Source: Oscillibacter valericigenes Sjm18-20 (GTDB taxonomy: Bacteria > Bacillota > Clostridia > Oscillospirales > Oscillospiraceae). From it: 64,000 nucleotides of DNA. Positions within the stretch are counted from its first letter, which is position 1, and the number at the start of each line of letters is the position of its first letter. Position numbers and translations under genes: made by a program. This document shows, in pieces, positions 35,196 to 43,458 of the stretch. Where the stretch lies: NCBI GenBank assembly GCA_000283575.1, contig AP012044.1, positions 3,720,001 through 3,784,000 on the forward strand, written 5' to 3'. The notes under the pieces were generated by a model. That model saw only the letters and a list, made by a program, of their open reading frames with translations. It searched no databases and was not told the origin of the DNA.

Positions 35196-35912
35196 ATGCC
35201 ATTCAGACCAGCCGATTCAAAGGAGAAGCCCCGGGCAACTCCGGAAACCTCCCTGGAAGAACTGCGGGAGGCGGTGGGCCACCTGTGTGAGGTGCGCAAG
35301 CCCAATAACTCGCTGGTTTTTCTGGGCCGCGTACAGGGTTTGGACGGCAAAGCGCTGAGCATCTGGCCCGCGGGGGGGAGGGAAGCTCCCCCCGTCATTT
35401 ACAACGACGAATTCAAGCTGGTTCTGCACATTCCCCGGAAAGCCATGCTGGTGTGGATGGGAAAAATCTGTGGGAGTTCCCGCTCTTTCTGGAAGCTGGA
35501 TAATCTTGTCAAATGCCATCAGAAGGAGCAGCGCGTCAATTTCCGCCAGCCGGTCTCCCTGCGGGCCAACGCGCTGTGTATCAATGCAATGTACCCCGGC
35601 AGTCCCCGGGGGGAAGACACGTATTATGCCCGACTGTGCAAAGTGGTGGATGTGAGTCTGGGGGGCGTCCAGCTTCGGAGTCAGGATCACTATCGGCCCG
35701 GTGACCACCTGCTTTTAACGAATCTCTGGCTGGATCAGACCCAGCCCCAGCCCTTTGTGTTCACCGTGCAGATCCGCTGGGTCGAGCGGATCAGCTCCGT
35801 GGAATCACGGCTCGGCTGTTTCTTTGAACCCATGAGCATCCGGGACGAGGACCGGCTGTGCGCCGCCATTCTGGAGCTCCAGCGTATGGATCTTGCCAAT
35901 CACAACAACTGA
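35196..35912 (+). CDS. YcgR-like PilZ protein, copy 1
   Basis: A 238-residue cytoplasmic protein with a YcgR-type layout. An N-terminal beta-barrel domain spans about 25-105 (CEVRKPNNSLVFLGRVQGLD, PVIYNDEFKLVLHIP). The C-terminal PilZ domain spans about 108-235 with R113-V-N-F-R117 and D152-V-S-L-G-G, both c-di-GMP motifs intact. YcgR-type proteins bind c-di-GMP and act on the flagellar motor or on secretion. AAAAAGGAG precedes the ATG; the gene is 27 bases after the second SLH gene, so it is probably on the same transcript. A hairpin terminator follows. Confidence 0.85.
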   Translation: MPFRPADSKEKPRATPETSLEELREAVGHLCEVRKPNNSLVFLGRVQGLDGKALSIWPAGGREAPPVIYNDEFKLVLHIPRKAMLVWMGKICGSSRSFWKLDNLVKCHQKEQRVNFRQPVSLRANALCINAMYPGSPRGEDTYYARLCKVVDVSLGGVQLRSQDHYRPGDHLLLTNLWLDQTQPQPFVFTVQIRWVERISSVESRLGCFFEPMSIRDEDRLCAAILELQRMDLANHNN

Positions 35913-35916
35913 CACA

Positions 35917-35955
35917 AGCGCCGCGTTCGGAAATTTCATTACCGAACGCGGCGCT
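35917..35955 (+). terminator. Hairpin terminator after PilZ copy 1
   Basis: Perfect 14-base arms AGCGCCGCGTTCGG (35917-35930) and its complement (35942-35955), 11-base loop, followed by CTTT. The T tract is short, so termination may be partial. Confidence 0.75.
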
Positions 35956-36090
35956 CTTTGGTTTCCAGATTTCAACAAGCCTGCTTTTTTGTATATTTTA
36001 AGCAGCAATATAACCTTTTATTTCATTAAATTTTATGATAAAATAACAATATCGTATTTTCATGTGGGTTTCAGGAGAGGAGTCGCCGCC

Positions 36091-36798
36091 ATGTTCCGTT
36101 TTTTCAAAAAAAACATTTCCAGTCCCGCGGAAGAGCCCAAACCGCTCGGTGCGTTCGAACAGGCCGCGCAGTACCGCTGCGAGGTACGGGGGCTGGACGA
36201 CCGGCCGGTTTTTCTGGCGGACGTGAAGGATTATGACGGGGACTCGTTCCACCTGTTCCCCACGCTGGACGCCGACGCCCCCTCCGTGATCTATAACAGC
36301 CGCTACAAGCTGGTGTTTCGCACCCCCCGCCAACCCAATCCCGTCTGGACGGGGCGAGTCCGGGGCAGCACCTATGAATTCTGGAAAATGGACGAGCTGA
36401 CCCGCCTGCGGGACGAGCAGCGCGCCAGCTTCCGCCAGAGGGTCTTTCTGTCTGCCGTGGTGCGGAATCTGTTGGGTCTTCCGGAAAACGGCGAGGTGCT
36501 GACCGAGGCTTATTATTCCAAAGACTATGACCGGTGCGAGATCCTGGATGTGGGCATGGGCGGCTTGCAACTCCAGTCCAGCCATTTCTTCAGCAAGGAC
36601 GATCTTCTGGCGGTAACGGGCCTGCGGCTTTTTCACGATCCACAGCCTTTCTCCCTGCCGCTTCAGGTCCGGTGGGTATCCACAGACGATGGGGCATATC
36701 GCTGCGGCTGCGCGTTTCGCTCTGTTTCAAAGCAGGAGGAGCGGCGGTTTTGTGCCGCCATGTTCAGTCTCCAGCGATCCAGCATGGGCCGGGTTTAA
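36091..36798 (+). CDS. YcgR-like PilZ protein, copy 2
   Basis: A 235-residue paralogue of the preceding gene with the same two-domain order: YcgR-like N-domain (about 27-100; CEVRGLDDRPVFLADVKDYD, SVIYNSRYKLVFRTPR) and PilZ domain (about 105-232). RxxxR is kept (R111-A-S-F-R115). The second motif reads D153-V-G-M-G-G, with glycine in place of the usual serine, so c-di-GMP affinity may be reduced or lost. The ATG at 36091 follows AGGAGAGGAG; a longer frame runs through the terminator. A TATGATAAAAT-like -10 lies about 50 bases upstream, so it may have its own promoter. Confidence 0.83.
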   Translation: MFRFFKKNISSPAEEPKPLGAFEQAAQYRCEVRGLDDRPVFLADVKDYDGDSFHLFPTLDADAPSVIYNSRYKLVFRTPRQPNPVWTGRVRGSTYEFWKMDELTRLRDEQRASFRQRVFLSAVVRNLLGLPENGEVLTEAYYSKDYDRCEILDVGMGGLQLQSSHFFSKDDLLAVTGLRLFHDPQPFSLPLQVRWVSTDDGAYRCGCAFRSVSKQEERRFCAAMFSLQRSSMGRV

Positions 36799-36866
36799 AA
36801 GCATTGCTGATATGAATATAAAAGCTGCTGCCTTTCGGCCAATGTCATTAAATTAAGCCCAGAACA

Positions 36867-36911
36867 CAGCCGTTAAGGGGCAGAGGAACGACCTTTATCC
36901 CTTAATGGCTG
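36867..36911. repeat. Inverted repeat, 13-base arms
   Basis: Arms CAGCCGTTAAGGG (36867-36879) and CCCTTAATGGCTG (36899-36911) pair with one G-T wobble around a 19-base loop. No T run follows, so a terminator is unlikely. Confidence 0.6.
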
Positions 36912-37417
36912 TACCGTATCCATGCCAGTTCATTAAGTTATCTGTCAATTTATAAGCTTTTTATGAACTTACCATTGTTCGCTTTACATTGCAAAAGAAC
37001 ACGGGCAAGCAGACTCAAAGCTTTGTGTTCCTACAAGTCCCTAAAAAGTCGAAACCGGGTTGTACCACCAGCCGCGGACGCTGGGATTTCGAAAATTATT
37101 AACCTATGCGCTTCCGAATCTGCCGTAAAGTTGTCGTTCGGCAACCGACAGAAGGCATTTACGCCTACAAGGTCAATCTCAAGATGACGGTGACACTTTG
37201 CAAAGAGTAATCCGAACGCCCAAGGCGGACGGAGACAATCTGATGGAGAACATTGCTGCGTACACCGTCCCCGTCAGACCGGGGCGGCAGGACCAACGCG
37301 ACCTGCGCGTGAAAGGGTTTCCCGGCTTTGTTTATCGGGTAGCCGCGTGAAAAAGAGAGGGTGGGGCATCAGGTGCCACCTCTTCGGTGCGTCTATTGAC
37401 AGAGAATGGTATCCATT

Positions 37418-37638
37418 AAATCTCAACTAGTCTTGGAGATCCAGTAAAAATCAGCCTATTTCCCCGCCAAGTGATAGCAACTGTTTCACCCAAATATCAA
37501 CTGGTCCCCAGAGAGTATAAAATTATGCTTATGCTTTTTTCCTGCCGGGTGCTTTCTCACAGTTTCTTCCACAAATAATCCGTTAAGCTAAGGCGGTATT
37601 AAAATTTCAACTAGTCCTTATCACGCCCTAAAAATCAG
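37418..37638 (+). repeat. Three degenerate direct repeats (AAATNTCAACTRGTC)
   Basis: Copies begin at 37418, 37492 and 37602. Each has AAAT-n-TCAACT-A/G-GTC. Copies one and three stay in register for 37 bases, both ending TAAAAATCAG (37454 and 37638). They precede the lipoprotein gene. They could be recombinase or regulator binding sites, or remains of a duplicated end; nothing in the sequence decides. Confidence 0.55.
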
Positions 37639-37837
37639 ATAAAGAGTGTCAAAAAGGCAATATAGGCAGAAAATATAACAAGTCTATAAGATGTAGCAGA
37701 AATGTAGCGGCAAGGCATTTTATTGCAATAGTGCGGTTTTCTCCGGCCCACTATTTCCGGCAAAAAAGTGATATGATGTAGTTTAATAGGATTAAGCAGT
37801 TGGGCAAATGGGGATTATGGAAAGGGTAATATGTGCT

Positions 37838-38314
37838 ATGAAAAAATACTATGTTGCTTTTATGGTGTGTCTTGTACTTCTTTTCGTTGGTTGTGGGCAA
37901 AATACTAAGGAACCAAACTATTCCTCAGAAGCAAACACCAGCAGCTCTACAGAATCAAACACAGCTCCTGCGGATATTGCCATTGATTACGGAAAATCAA
38001 CACAGTTTTCTCAGCAAGACATGGATTCGGCGATTGAAACTATCAAAAACGAATTTGCAACATGGGACGGCTGCGTATTGCATTCACTTTCATTTTACGG
38101 TGATGAAGCAGGTAACGAATATCTTGAAGAATACAACACATGGGGAAATCCTACCTATAATATATGTATTGTCTTTAATTCCACATTTCACTCTCCTGTG
38201 GAGTGTAAAGCTGGAACTGCGTGGGAGGAAGATTCCGAATATGAGTGGCAGTGGTATTTAATGAGAGACAACAACAGCGACCCATGGACGCTTATAACAT
38301 GGGGCGAGGGCTAA
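37838..38314 (+). CDS. Small secreted lipoprotein, unknown function
   Basis: A 158-residue protein with a lipoprotein signal peptide: KKYYVAFMVCLVLLFVGC, lipobox FVGC, so mature protein starts at a lipidated Cys (about residue 19). A Ser/Asn/Thr-rich linker follows (about 20-45), then an acidic, aromatic-rich domain (about 50-158; ATWDGCVLHSLSFYGDEAGN, YEWQWYLMRDNNSDPWTLIT) that I do not recognise. The codon use is much more AT-rich than the neighbours, and an 11-base inverted repeat flanks the region (37393-37403 and 38339-38349), so it was probably acquired by transfer. The ATG at 37838 is taken as start because it leads straight into the signal; in-frame ATGs at 37808 and 37817 are possible. 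Confidence 0.75.
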   Translation: MKKYYVAFMVCLVLLFVGCGQNTKEPNYSSEANTSSSTESNTAPADIAIDYGKSTQFSQQDMDSAIETIKNEFATWDGCVLHSLSFYGDEAGNEYLEEYNTWGNPTYNICIVFNSTFHSPVECKAGTAWEEDSEYEWQWYLMRDNNSDPWTLITWGEG

Positions 38315-38430
38315 TCGAGTTCCCAATATCGACAACTTTCTGTCAATAGCGGTACTCCCGACAGCAAAATTAGGCAATACAGCATAGCACAGGCCACATA
38401 AAACACAATAAGCTTTGCATTCATAGCGTC

Positions 38431-38470
38431 AAAAGTACCCACCCCATTTTGAACGGGATGGGTACTTTTT
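38431..38470. terminator. Bidirectional terminator, lipoprotein / rlmA
   Basis: AAAAGTACCCACCCC and GGGATGGGTACTTTTT pair with one mismatch. T runs on both strands let it end both the plus-strand lipoprotein transcript and the minus-strand rlmA transcript. Confidence 0.85.
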
Positions 38471-38552
38471 CATGTGCGCTCAAAGGCTTAGCTTAATGGC
38501 ATTGGCCTTTCGGCAGCAATTTCTATTTTTATACTCTGTGTCGTCCCGTGCC

Positions 38553-39377
38553 CTATTCCGCCTGAAACACGTGAATGCGAAAGCCTGTGCGGACGCTGAG
38601 ACAATCCACCGCCGCCAGACGCTCCGCGCCCGCCCTCGGTGTCTTCCAGTAGTAGGGGGTCATCTGAAACAGGGCGTGGATCTCCTCCTGAGATTTCAGC
38701 TCCACATGGCCCTCCACCGGAAGGATGCACTCATAGGAAAAGCCCTCGTAGGGCGTCTCCCTTTCCTCATTGGGATAGGGTGTGTCGTAGAGGATCTCCT
38801 TCAGCTCCCACAGGTGCATCGCCGACGGCACCACGTAGAAAAAGCTGCCGCCGGGACGCAGCACCCGCCGGAATTCCTCAATGGCCAGCGGGGAAAAACA
38901 GTCCAGCAGCAGATCGACGGCTCCGTCCGCCAGCGGCAGATGATAGGACGATGCCACCGCAAATTCCACGTCCCTCTCCCGCTTGGCCGCCAGGCGCAGA
39001 ATCGATTTGGAGATGTCCGTCCCCGCTATGCGGGGACGCTTCTCTGCGGCGCACAGCGCCCGATAAATGCCGGCGGTGTAGTACCCCTCTCCGCAGCCCA
39101 CATCCAAAACATCCGGTTGCGGCCCCGTGTGGGAAACTGCCAGAGCGCACAGCGCATCCAGCAGCGGGCGATAGAATCCCTTTGAGAGGAAATCCCGCCG
39201 GGCGGCGGCCATGCCGGGATCGTCTCCGGGAGCGGCGGAGTGTTTCCGATTGACCGGCAGCAAATAGGTGTAGCCCTCTTTCGCAATGTCGAAGCTGTGC
39301 CGCCCGGGGCAGACATAGGTCCGTTCCGCCCGCTCCAGCGCCGCGCCGCACAAGGGGCAGCAAAACAAACTGGTCAC
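38553..39377 (-). CDS. rlmA: 23S rRNA (guanine-N1)-methyltransferase, RlmA family
   Basis: RlmA-type enzymes methylate N1 of G745 (RlmAI) or G748 (RlmAII) of 23S rRNA in helix 35. The 274-residue protein has the N-terminal zinc site C7-x2-C10 and C23-x3-H27 (with VCPGRHSFDIAKEGYTYLLP). A Rossmann domain with SAM motif VLDVGCGEGYYT (about 90-101) and RRVLRPGGSFFYVVP follows. Starts at GTG with GGAGG upstream, overlapping the MATE gene by four bases. In Gram-positive bacteria the RlmAII form (TlrB) affects macrolide/tylosin sensitivity; which guanine is modified here cannot be told. Confidence 0.9.
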   Translation of the reverse strand: MTSLFCCPLCGAALERAERTYVCPGRHSFDIAKEGYTYLLPVNRKHSAAPGDDPGMAAARRDFLSKGFYRPLLDALCALAVSHTGPQPDVLDVGCGEGYYTAGIYRALCAAEKRPRIAGTDISKSILRLAAKRERDVEFAVASSYHLPLADGAVDLLLDCFSPLAIEEFRRVLRPGGSFFYVVPSAMHLWELKEILYDTPYPNEERETPYEGFSYECILPVEGHVELKSQEEIHALFQMTPYYWKTPRAGAERLAAVDCLSVRTGFRIHVFQAE

Positions 39378-40771
39378 GCCCTCTCAGCCTCCTCTCGGAT
39401 GGTCACGTCGTTAATCCATTTCCGGCTGCGAAACCGGAGAACTCCGATCGGCATCTTACAGATATTTTCCGAATAGATGGAAAAGCATACCAACGGAATC
39501 GGCGCGTTCAGCACCAGCCCCACCAGCGCTGTCAGCGGTACCGCCACCAGCCACAGCGGGCACAGATCCAAAACCGCCGCCGCCCTCGCGTCGCCGCCCG
39601 CCCGGAGGACGCCGGTAATGTTGGAGATGTCAAAGGATTTCAGCGGCATCATCACAATGTAAACCACGCACATGGTCACCGCCACCTCTGTGGCCGTTTC
39701 CGTCAGGCTGAACAGTGGGTAGAGAACGGGGATAAACACCGTGGGCAGCACGATCGCCAGCGCCACGGCAATCACCGCCCCCAGCAGGAAGGACACCAGC
39801 AGCAGGCAGCAGCTCAGGTTATAGACCTCCTCCTTCTCCGCCCTCTCCCCGATGCGCTTGCCCACAATGACGGCTGTGGCCCCCGCCACGCCGAAGCAGG
39901 CCACCGTGGAGAATTTGTCGATATTACCCATAATGGCGTAGGCCGCCAGCATATCCGCGCTGATGGCCATGTGTCCCATGATGGCGGTCATCACCGTGGT
40001 CCCGAGGCCCCATAGCGTCTCGTTCAGAATGACCGGCCCGGCGTAGACCACCGCGCTTTTCAGTATGGCTCTCCCGGGGCGAAGCAACGCCTTTGGAATC
40101 AGCGGAACCCGCCTGTTGGAAAGCGCATAGCCCAGGACAATGGCAAATTCCACCACCCGGGAGGCCAGCGTCGCCGCTGCCGCGCCGGTAATACCCAGCC
40201 GGGGCGCCCCAAAGTTTCCGAAAATCAGGCAGTAATTCAAAAACGTATTCAAAAACATGGAGGTCGCAAACACCATCATGCCGAAACCGGGGTTCTCCGT
40301 GCTCCGCTGCATCCCCACATACACGGAGCTGACGGCATTGAATACATAGGAGATGCCCACGATACGGACGTATGGCGCTCCCAGTTCAATGAGCTTTGCG
40401 TTATTGGTAACAAGGGCCAGTACTCCCTCCGGGAACAAAAACAGGATCAGCGCCGTAATCCCTGAAACAGCAAGCCCGGCATACACCGCGACGCCCATCA
40501 CCCGGTTAATGGAGACTGCGTCTGCCTTGCCCCAGTACTGACATACCAGCACGGTCAGCCCGCTCATAAGGCCGAAAATGATGACCTGCACCAGAAAGAT
40601 AGGTGTGTTTGCGGCGGTGACTGCGGACAGCTCATCGTTACCAAGCAGTCCCACCATAAAAGTATCCACGAATCCCAGGGATGTGGTTATAAGATTTTGC
40701 AGAATAATGGGAAGCGCCAGCTTCCACAGCCGCCCGTAAAAGCCGGGCTTTTGGCAAAGGACGGAAAACAT
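39374..40771 (-). CDS. MATE family efflux transporter
   Basis: A 465-residue inner-membrane protein with 12 hydrophobic helices, in two related six-helix halves (IILQNLITTSLGFVDTFMVG in the first; ILNETLWGLGTTVMTAIMGH in the second). It belongs to the MATE family (NorM/DinF-like), which exports drugs and metabolites using a Na+ or H+ gradient. Substrate cannot be predicted. It overlaps rlmA by four bases and follows the cysteine desulfurase by 126 bases, where a weak 7-bp hairpin is present. Confidence 0.92.
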   Translation of the reverse strand: MFSVLCQKPGFYGRLWKLALPIILQNLITTSLGFVDTFMVGLLGNDELSAVTAANTPIFLVQVIIFGLMSGLTVLVCQYWGKADAVSINRVMGVAVYAGLAVSGITALILFLFPEGVLALVTNNAKLIELGAPYVRIVGISYVFNAVSSVYVGMQRSTENPGFGMMVFATSMFLNTFLNYCLIFGNFGAPRLGITGAAAATLASRVVEFAIVLGYALSNRRVPLIPKALLRPGRAILKSAVVYAGPVILNETLWGLGTTVMTAIMGHMAISADMLAAYAIMGNIDKFSTVACFGVAGATAVIVGKRIGERAEKEEVYNLSCCLLLVSFLLGAVIAVALAIVLPTVFIPVLYPLFSLTETATEVAVTMCVVYIVMMPLKSFDISNITGVLRAGGDARAAAVLDLCPLWLVAVPLTALVGLVLNAPIPLVCFSIYSENICKMPIGVLRFRSRKWINDVTIREEAERA

Positions 40772-40897
40772 AAAATACCTCAGATAATCTGTAAATTAAA
40801 GCGCTCTTCCACTCCGTCTGTATTCCGGTATCCGGCGCGGCGGCCGGAAATGTCAAAGAGTCTCGAAGGCGTCAGGGATATAGCGCCTTCGGTGACG

Positions 40898-42031
40898 TCA
40901 TAGCATGGGAAAGCGCGTATCATGGTGTTTTTTCAGCGCAGCGGCGGCCGCATCAATCTCTTCCCTGGTGGTCTCCGGGCCAAAGCTCAGCCGCACCACC
41001 CCGGCGGCCACCTTTTTCTCAAGACCCAGCGCCGCCGTCACCTGACTTGGTTTTCCCTGATGGCAGGCGGACCCGGCGGAGATGCAGATGCCCGCGTCTG
41101 AAAGGTCATTCACCACGTTCTGACTGGGATAACCGGGCATGGAGATAGACAGCACATGGGGCGCGGTCCCCTTTGCAATGAACCGAAGGTCCGGAATCTC
41201 CGCAAGACGCTCCATGGCGTAGGCTTTGATCTCCGCCATGTGCCGCAGCTTTTCCGAAAGGCCCTCCATCCGAAGCTCCGCTGCTTTTGCAAATCCCGCG
41301 ATCTGGGCGGTGGCCTCCGTTCCGGCGCGGAAGCCGGACTCCTGTCCGCCTCCGGGCAGGAGGGGGCGGGGACTGCGCACCCGTTCACCGATGTACAGTC
41401 CGCCGATGCCTTTGGGACCGCCGATCTTATGGGCGGAGAGGGAGATGAAATCCGCGCCCAGCGTCCGCGCGGAAAAGGGTATCTTCAAAAAGCCCTGCAC
41501 CGCGTCAGTATGCAGCAGGGTCTCTTTGTTCCTCGCCCGAAGCCCGGCGGCAATTTCCGTCACGGGGTAGACGTTCCCCGTCTCGTTGTTCACCAGCATG
41601 ACGCTCACCAACGCCGTGTCTGGCCGGACGGCTTCCAGTACCTTTTCCGTCGGAATGTTCCCGTCCCGGTCCGGCGCCAGGCGGGTGACCTCGTATCCGT
41701 CTTGTTCCAGCCATCTGCACCGCTCCAGAATCGCGCTGTGTTCCACGGCGGTGGTAACAATGTGCTTCCCCACCCGCCGGTTTTGCCAGAGAGCGGCAGT
41801 AAACGCCCAGTTGTCGGACTCCGTGCCGCAGGCGGTGAAAAACAACCGCCCCGGCTCACAGCCCAGAGCGGCTGCAATTTCCCCGCGGCAAGCGTCCACC
41901 AGTCGCCGCGCCTCCCGGCCGTAGGCATACTGGGAGCTGGGATTGCCGTACTCCTCCGTCAGCACACGGTACATCTCGTCCGCCACCGCTTTGGGCACCG
42001 GCGTGGTGGCGGCGTGATCCAGATAGATCAT
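40898..42031 (-). CDS. Cysteine desulfurase (NifS/IscS family)
   Basis: A PLP enzyme that removes sulfur from cysteine and passes it to Fe-S or tRNA thiolation pathways. The 377-residue product has the YLDHAATTPVPKAV start, GTESDNWAF, H99 region (TAVEHSAI), PLP lysine K202 in SLSAHKIGGPKG and catalytic C323 in SAGSACHQG, on a loop like that of class I desulfurases. The ATG at 42031 follows AAAGGAG. It diverges from mtaB, a thiotransferase, across a 131-base gap with a dyad, which suggests a link between sulfur supply and tRNA modification. No IscU or IscR is adjacent. Confidence 0.93.
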   Translation of the reverse strand: MIYLDHAATTPVPKAVADEMYRVLTEEYGNPSSQYAYGREARRLVDACRGEIAAALGCEPGRLFFTACGTESDNWAFTAALWQNRRVGKHIVTTAVEHSAILERCRWLEQDGYEVTRLAPDRDGNIPTEKVLEAVRPDTALVSVMLVNNETGNVYPVTEIAAGLRARNKETLLHTDAVQGFLKIPFSARTLGADFISLSAHKIGGPKGIGGLYIGERVRSPRPLLPGGGQESGFRAGTEATAQIAGFAKAAELRMEGLSEKLRHMAEIKAYAMERLAEIPDLRFIAKGTAPHVLSISMPGYPSQNVVNDLSDAGICISAGSACHQGKPSQVTAALGLEKKVAAGVVRLSFGPETTREEIDAAAAALKKHHDTRFPML

Positions 42032-42084
42032 CGGAAACACTCCTTTGATTGGGGCTTGCCCCAGAGATAAATTGCAAGTATAAT

Positions 42085-42112
42085 GGAATTGCTCCAATTG
42101 CGATGCAATTCC
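42085..42112. promoter_or_regulatory. Operator-like dyad between cysteine desulfurase and mtaB
   Basis: GGAATTGC (42085-42092) and its exact complement GCAATTCC (42105-42112) flank a 12-base centre that itself contains CAATTG. It lies in the divergent promoter region, next to a minus-strand TATACT (42078-42083). The regulator is unknown. Confidence 0.5.
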
Positions 42113-42162
42113 GTTTAAAGCTTTATTATAAAGAAAATTGTCTGAAATAGCAAGGAGAATCC

Positions 42163-43458
42163 ATGAAAATCGCCATTTACACCCTGGGTTGCAAGGTAAA
42201 TCAGTATGAGACTCAGGCCATGGAACAGGAGCTCCGCCGCCGGGGGCATGAAATCGTGCCTTTTACCGGCGGCGCGGACGCCTATGTTGTCAACACCTGC
42301 TCCGTCACCGCCGTCAGCGACCGGAAGTCCCGCCAAATGCTCTCCCGCGCCCGGAGAGAGCATCCGGGCGCAGTGGTGGCCGTATGCGGGTGCTATGCCC
42401 AGACCCACCCGGAAGATGTGCGGAAACTGGATGTGGATCTGATCTCCGGCACCGGCGACCGGATGGGCTTTCTGGACCTTCTGGAGCAGGAGCTGGAGGA
42501 CCGCCGGCCCATGGAGTCCATGGACCGGGCCTTTGACCGCCGCGCGTTCGAGGTTCTCCCCGCCGGAGGCCTGGAGGGCCGCACCCGCGCCATGCTGAAG
42601 GTGGAGGACGGATGCGTCAACTTCTGTTCCTACTGCATTATTCCCTATGCCCGCGGGCCGATCCGGTCCCTGCCGCCAAACGCGGCGGCGGAGCGGGCAC
42701 GGGAGCTGGAAAAGGCGGGCTACCGGGAAATCGTTCTGACTGGCATTGAAATTTCCTCCTGGGGCGCGGACCTGAAAACCGGGCAGAGCCTCATAGATCT
42801 GACAGAGGCCATCAGCGCCGCCGCGCCGGGCCTTCGGCTGCGGCTGGGGAGTCTGGAGCCCCGAAGCATCACCGAGGACTTCTGCCTCCGGGCAGCAAAG
42901 CTCCCCAATCTCTGCCCCCAGTTCCATCTGTCCATGCAATCCGGCTGTGACGCGACTCTCAGGCGCATGAACCGGAAATACGACACCGCCCGGTATCTCC
43001 AATCCGTGGAGCTGCTGAACGCCCACTTTGACCGCCCGGCAGTCACCACCGACATGATCGTGGGCTTCCCCGGCGAGACGGAGGAGGAATTTGCCCGGTC
43101 TCTGGACTTCATCCGCCGGTGCGGCTTTGCCCGGATGCACATTTTTCCCTATTCCATCCGCCCCGGCACCCCCGCAGCAAAGATGGAGCAGGTGCCGTCC
43201 TCCGTAAAGGAGGACCGGGCCAGCCGGGCCGCCAACCTGGCGGACGAGCTCCACCGCGCGTATCTCTCCGGCTGCGTGGGGCGGGTCTACCCCGTGCTGT
43301 ATGAGCAGCCCAAAAACGGCGGATTTTCCGGCCACGCCCCCAATTATATGGAGGTTCTGGTACACGGGGATGAAACGCTCCACAACCGGGTGATCGACAC
43401 CCGCATCACCGGTGTAAAGGGCTCCGCCCTGCTGGGAGAATTGGAGGAGACGCGATGA
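42163..43458 (+). CDS. mtaB: tRNA t6A37 methylthiotransferase MtaB
   Basis: MtaB is a radical-SAM enzyme that converts t6A37 to ms2t6A37 in ANN-decoding tRNAs. The 431-residue protein has the UPF0004 domain with cluster cysteines C10, C46 and C77 and the radical SAM domain with C151-x3-C155-x2-C158 in GCVNFCSYCIIPYARG. A C-terminal TRAM-like region (about 370-431) ends it. The YTLGCKVNQYETQAME start is specific to the MtaB branch, not MiaB or RimO. AAGGAG precedes the ATG. It overlaps yfbR by four bases. Confidence 0.96.
   Translation: MKIAIYTLGCKVNQYETQAMEQELRRRGHEIVPFTGGADAYVVNTCSVTAVSDRKSRQMLSRARREHPGAVVAVCGCYAQTHPEDVRKLDVDLISGTGDRMGFLDLLEQELEDRRPMESMDRAFDRRAFEVLPAGGLEGRTRAMLKVEDGCVNFCSYCIIPYARGPIRSLPPNAAAERARELEKAGYREIVLTGIEISSWGADLKTGQSLIDLTEAISAAAPGLRLRLGSLEPRSITEDFCLRAAKLPNLCPQFHLSMQSGCDATLRRMNRKYDTARYLQSVELLNAHFDRPAVTTDMIVGFPGETEEEFARSLDFIRRCGFARMHIFPYSIRPGTPAAKMEQVPSSVKEDRASRAANLADELHRAYLSGCVGRVYPVLYEQPKNGGFSGHAPNYMEVLVHGDETLHNRVIDTRITGVKGSALLGELEETR

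Larger units (their letters stand above)
36799..37837. other. 1-kb non-coding patch with degraded mobile-element-like sequence
   Basis: No convincing gene in over 1 kb. Two very short open frames, 37106-37210 (34 aa, begins MRFRICRKVVVRQPTEGIYA) and 37243-37350 (35 aa, begins MENIAAYTVPVRPGRQDQRD), look like pieces of real proteins but lack good ribosome sites. I cannot name them; they have the feel of small accessory ORFs of clostridial integrative elements. An imperfect inverted repeat lies at 36867-36911 (13-base arms, one G-T pair). Degenerate direct repeats are listed separately. Composition is more AT-rich than the flanks. Confidence 0.45.

Noticed and set aside
36867..36911. Terminator after PilZ copy 2
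   Set aside because: The hairpin has a 19-base loop and no T run, so it is listed only as an inverted repeat.
36799..37837. tRNA gene or attachment site in the gap
   Set aside because: No cloverleaf or GTTCGAATC-like T-arm was found on either strand.
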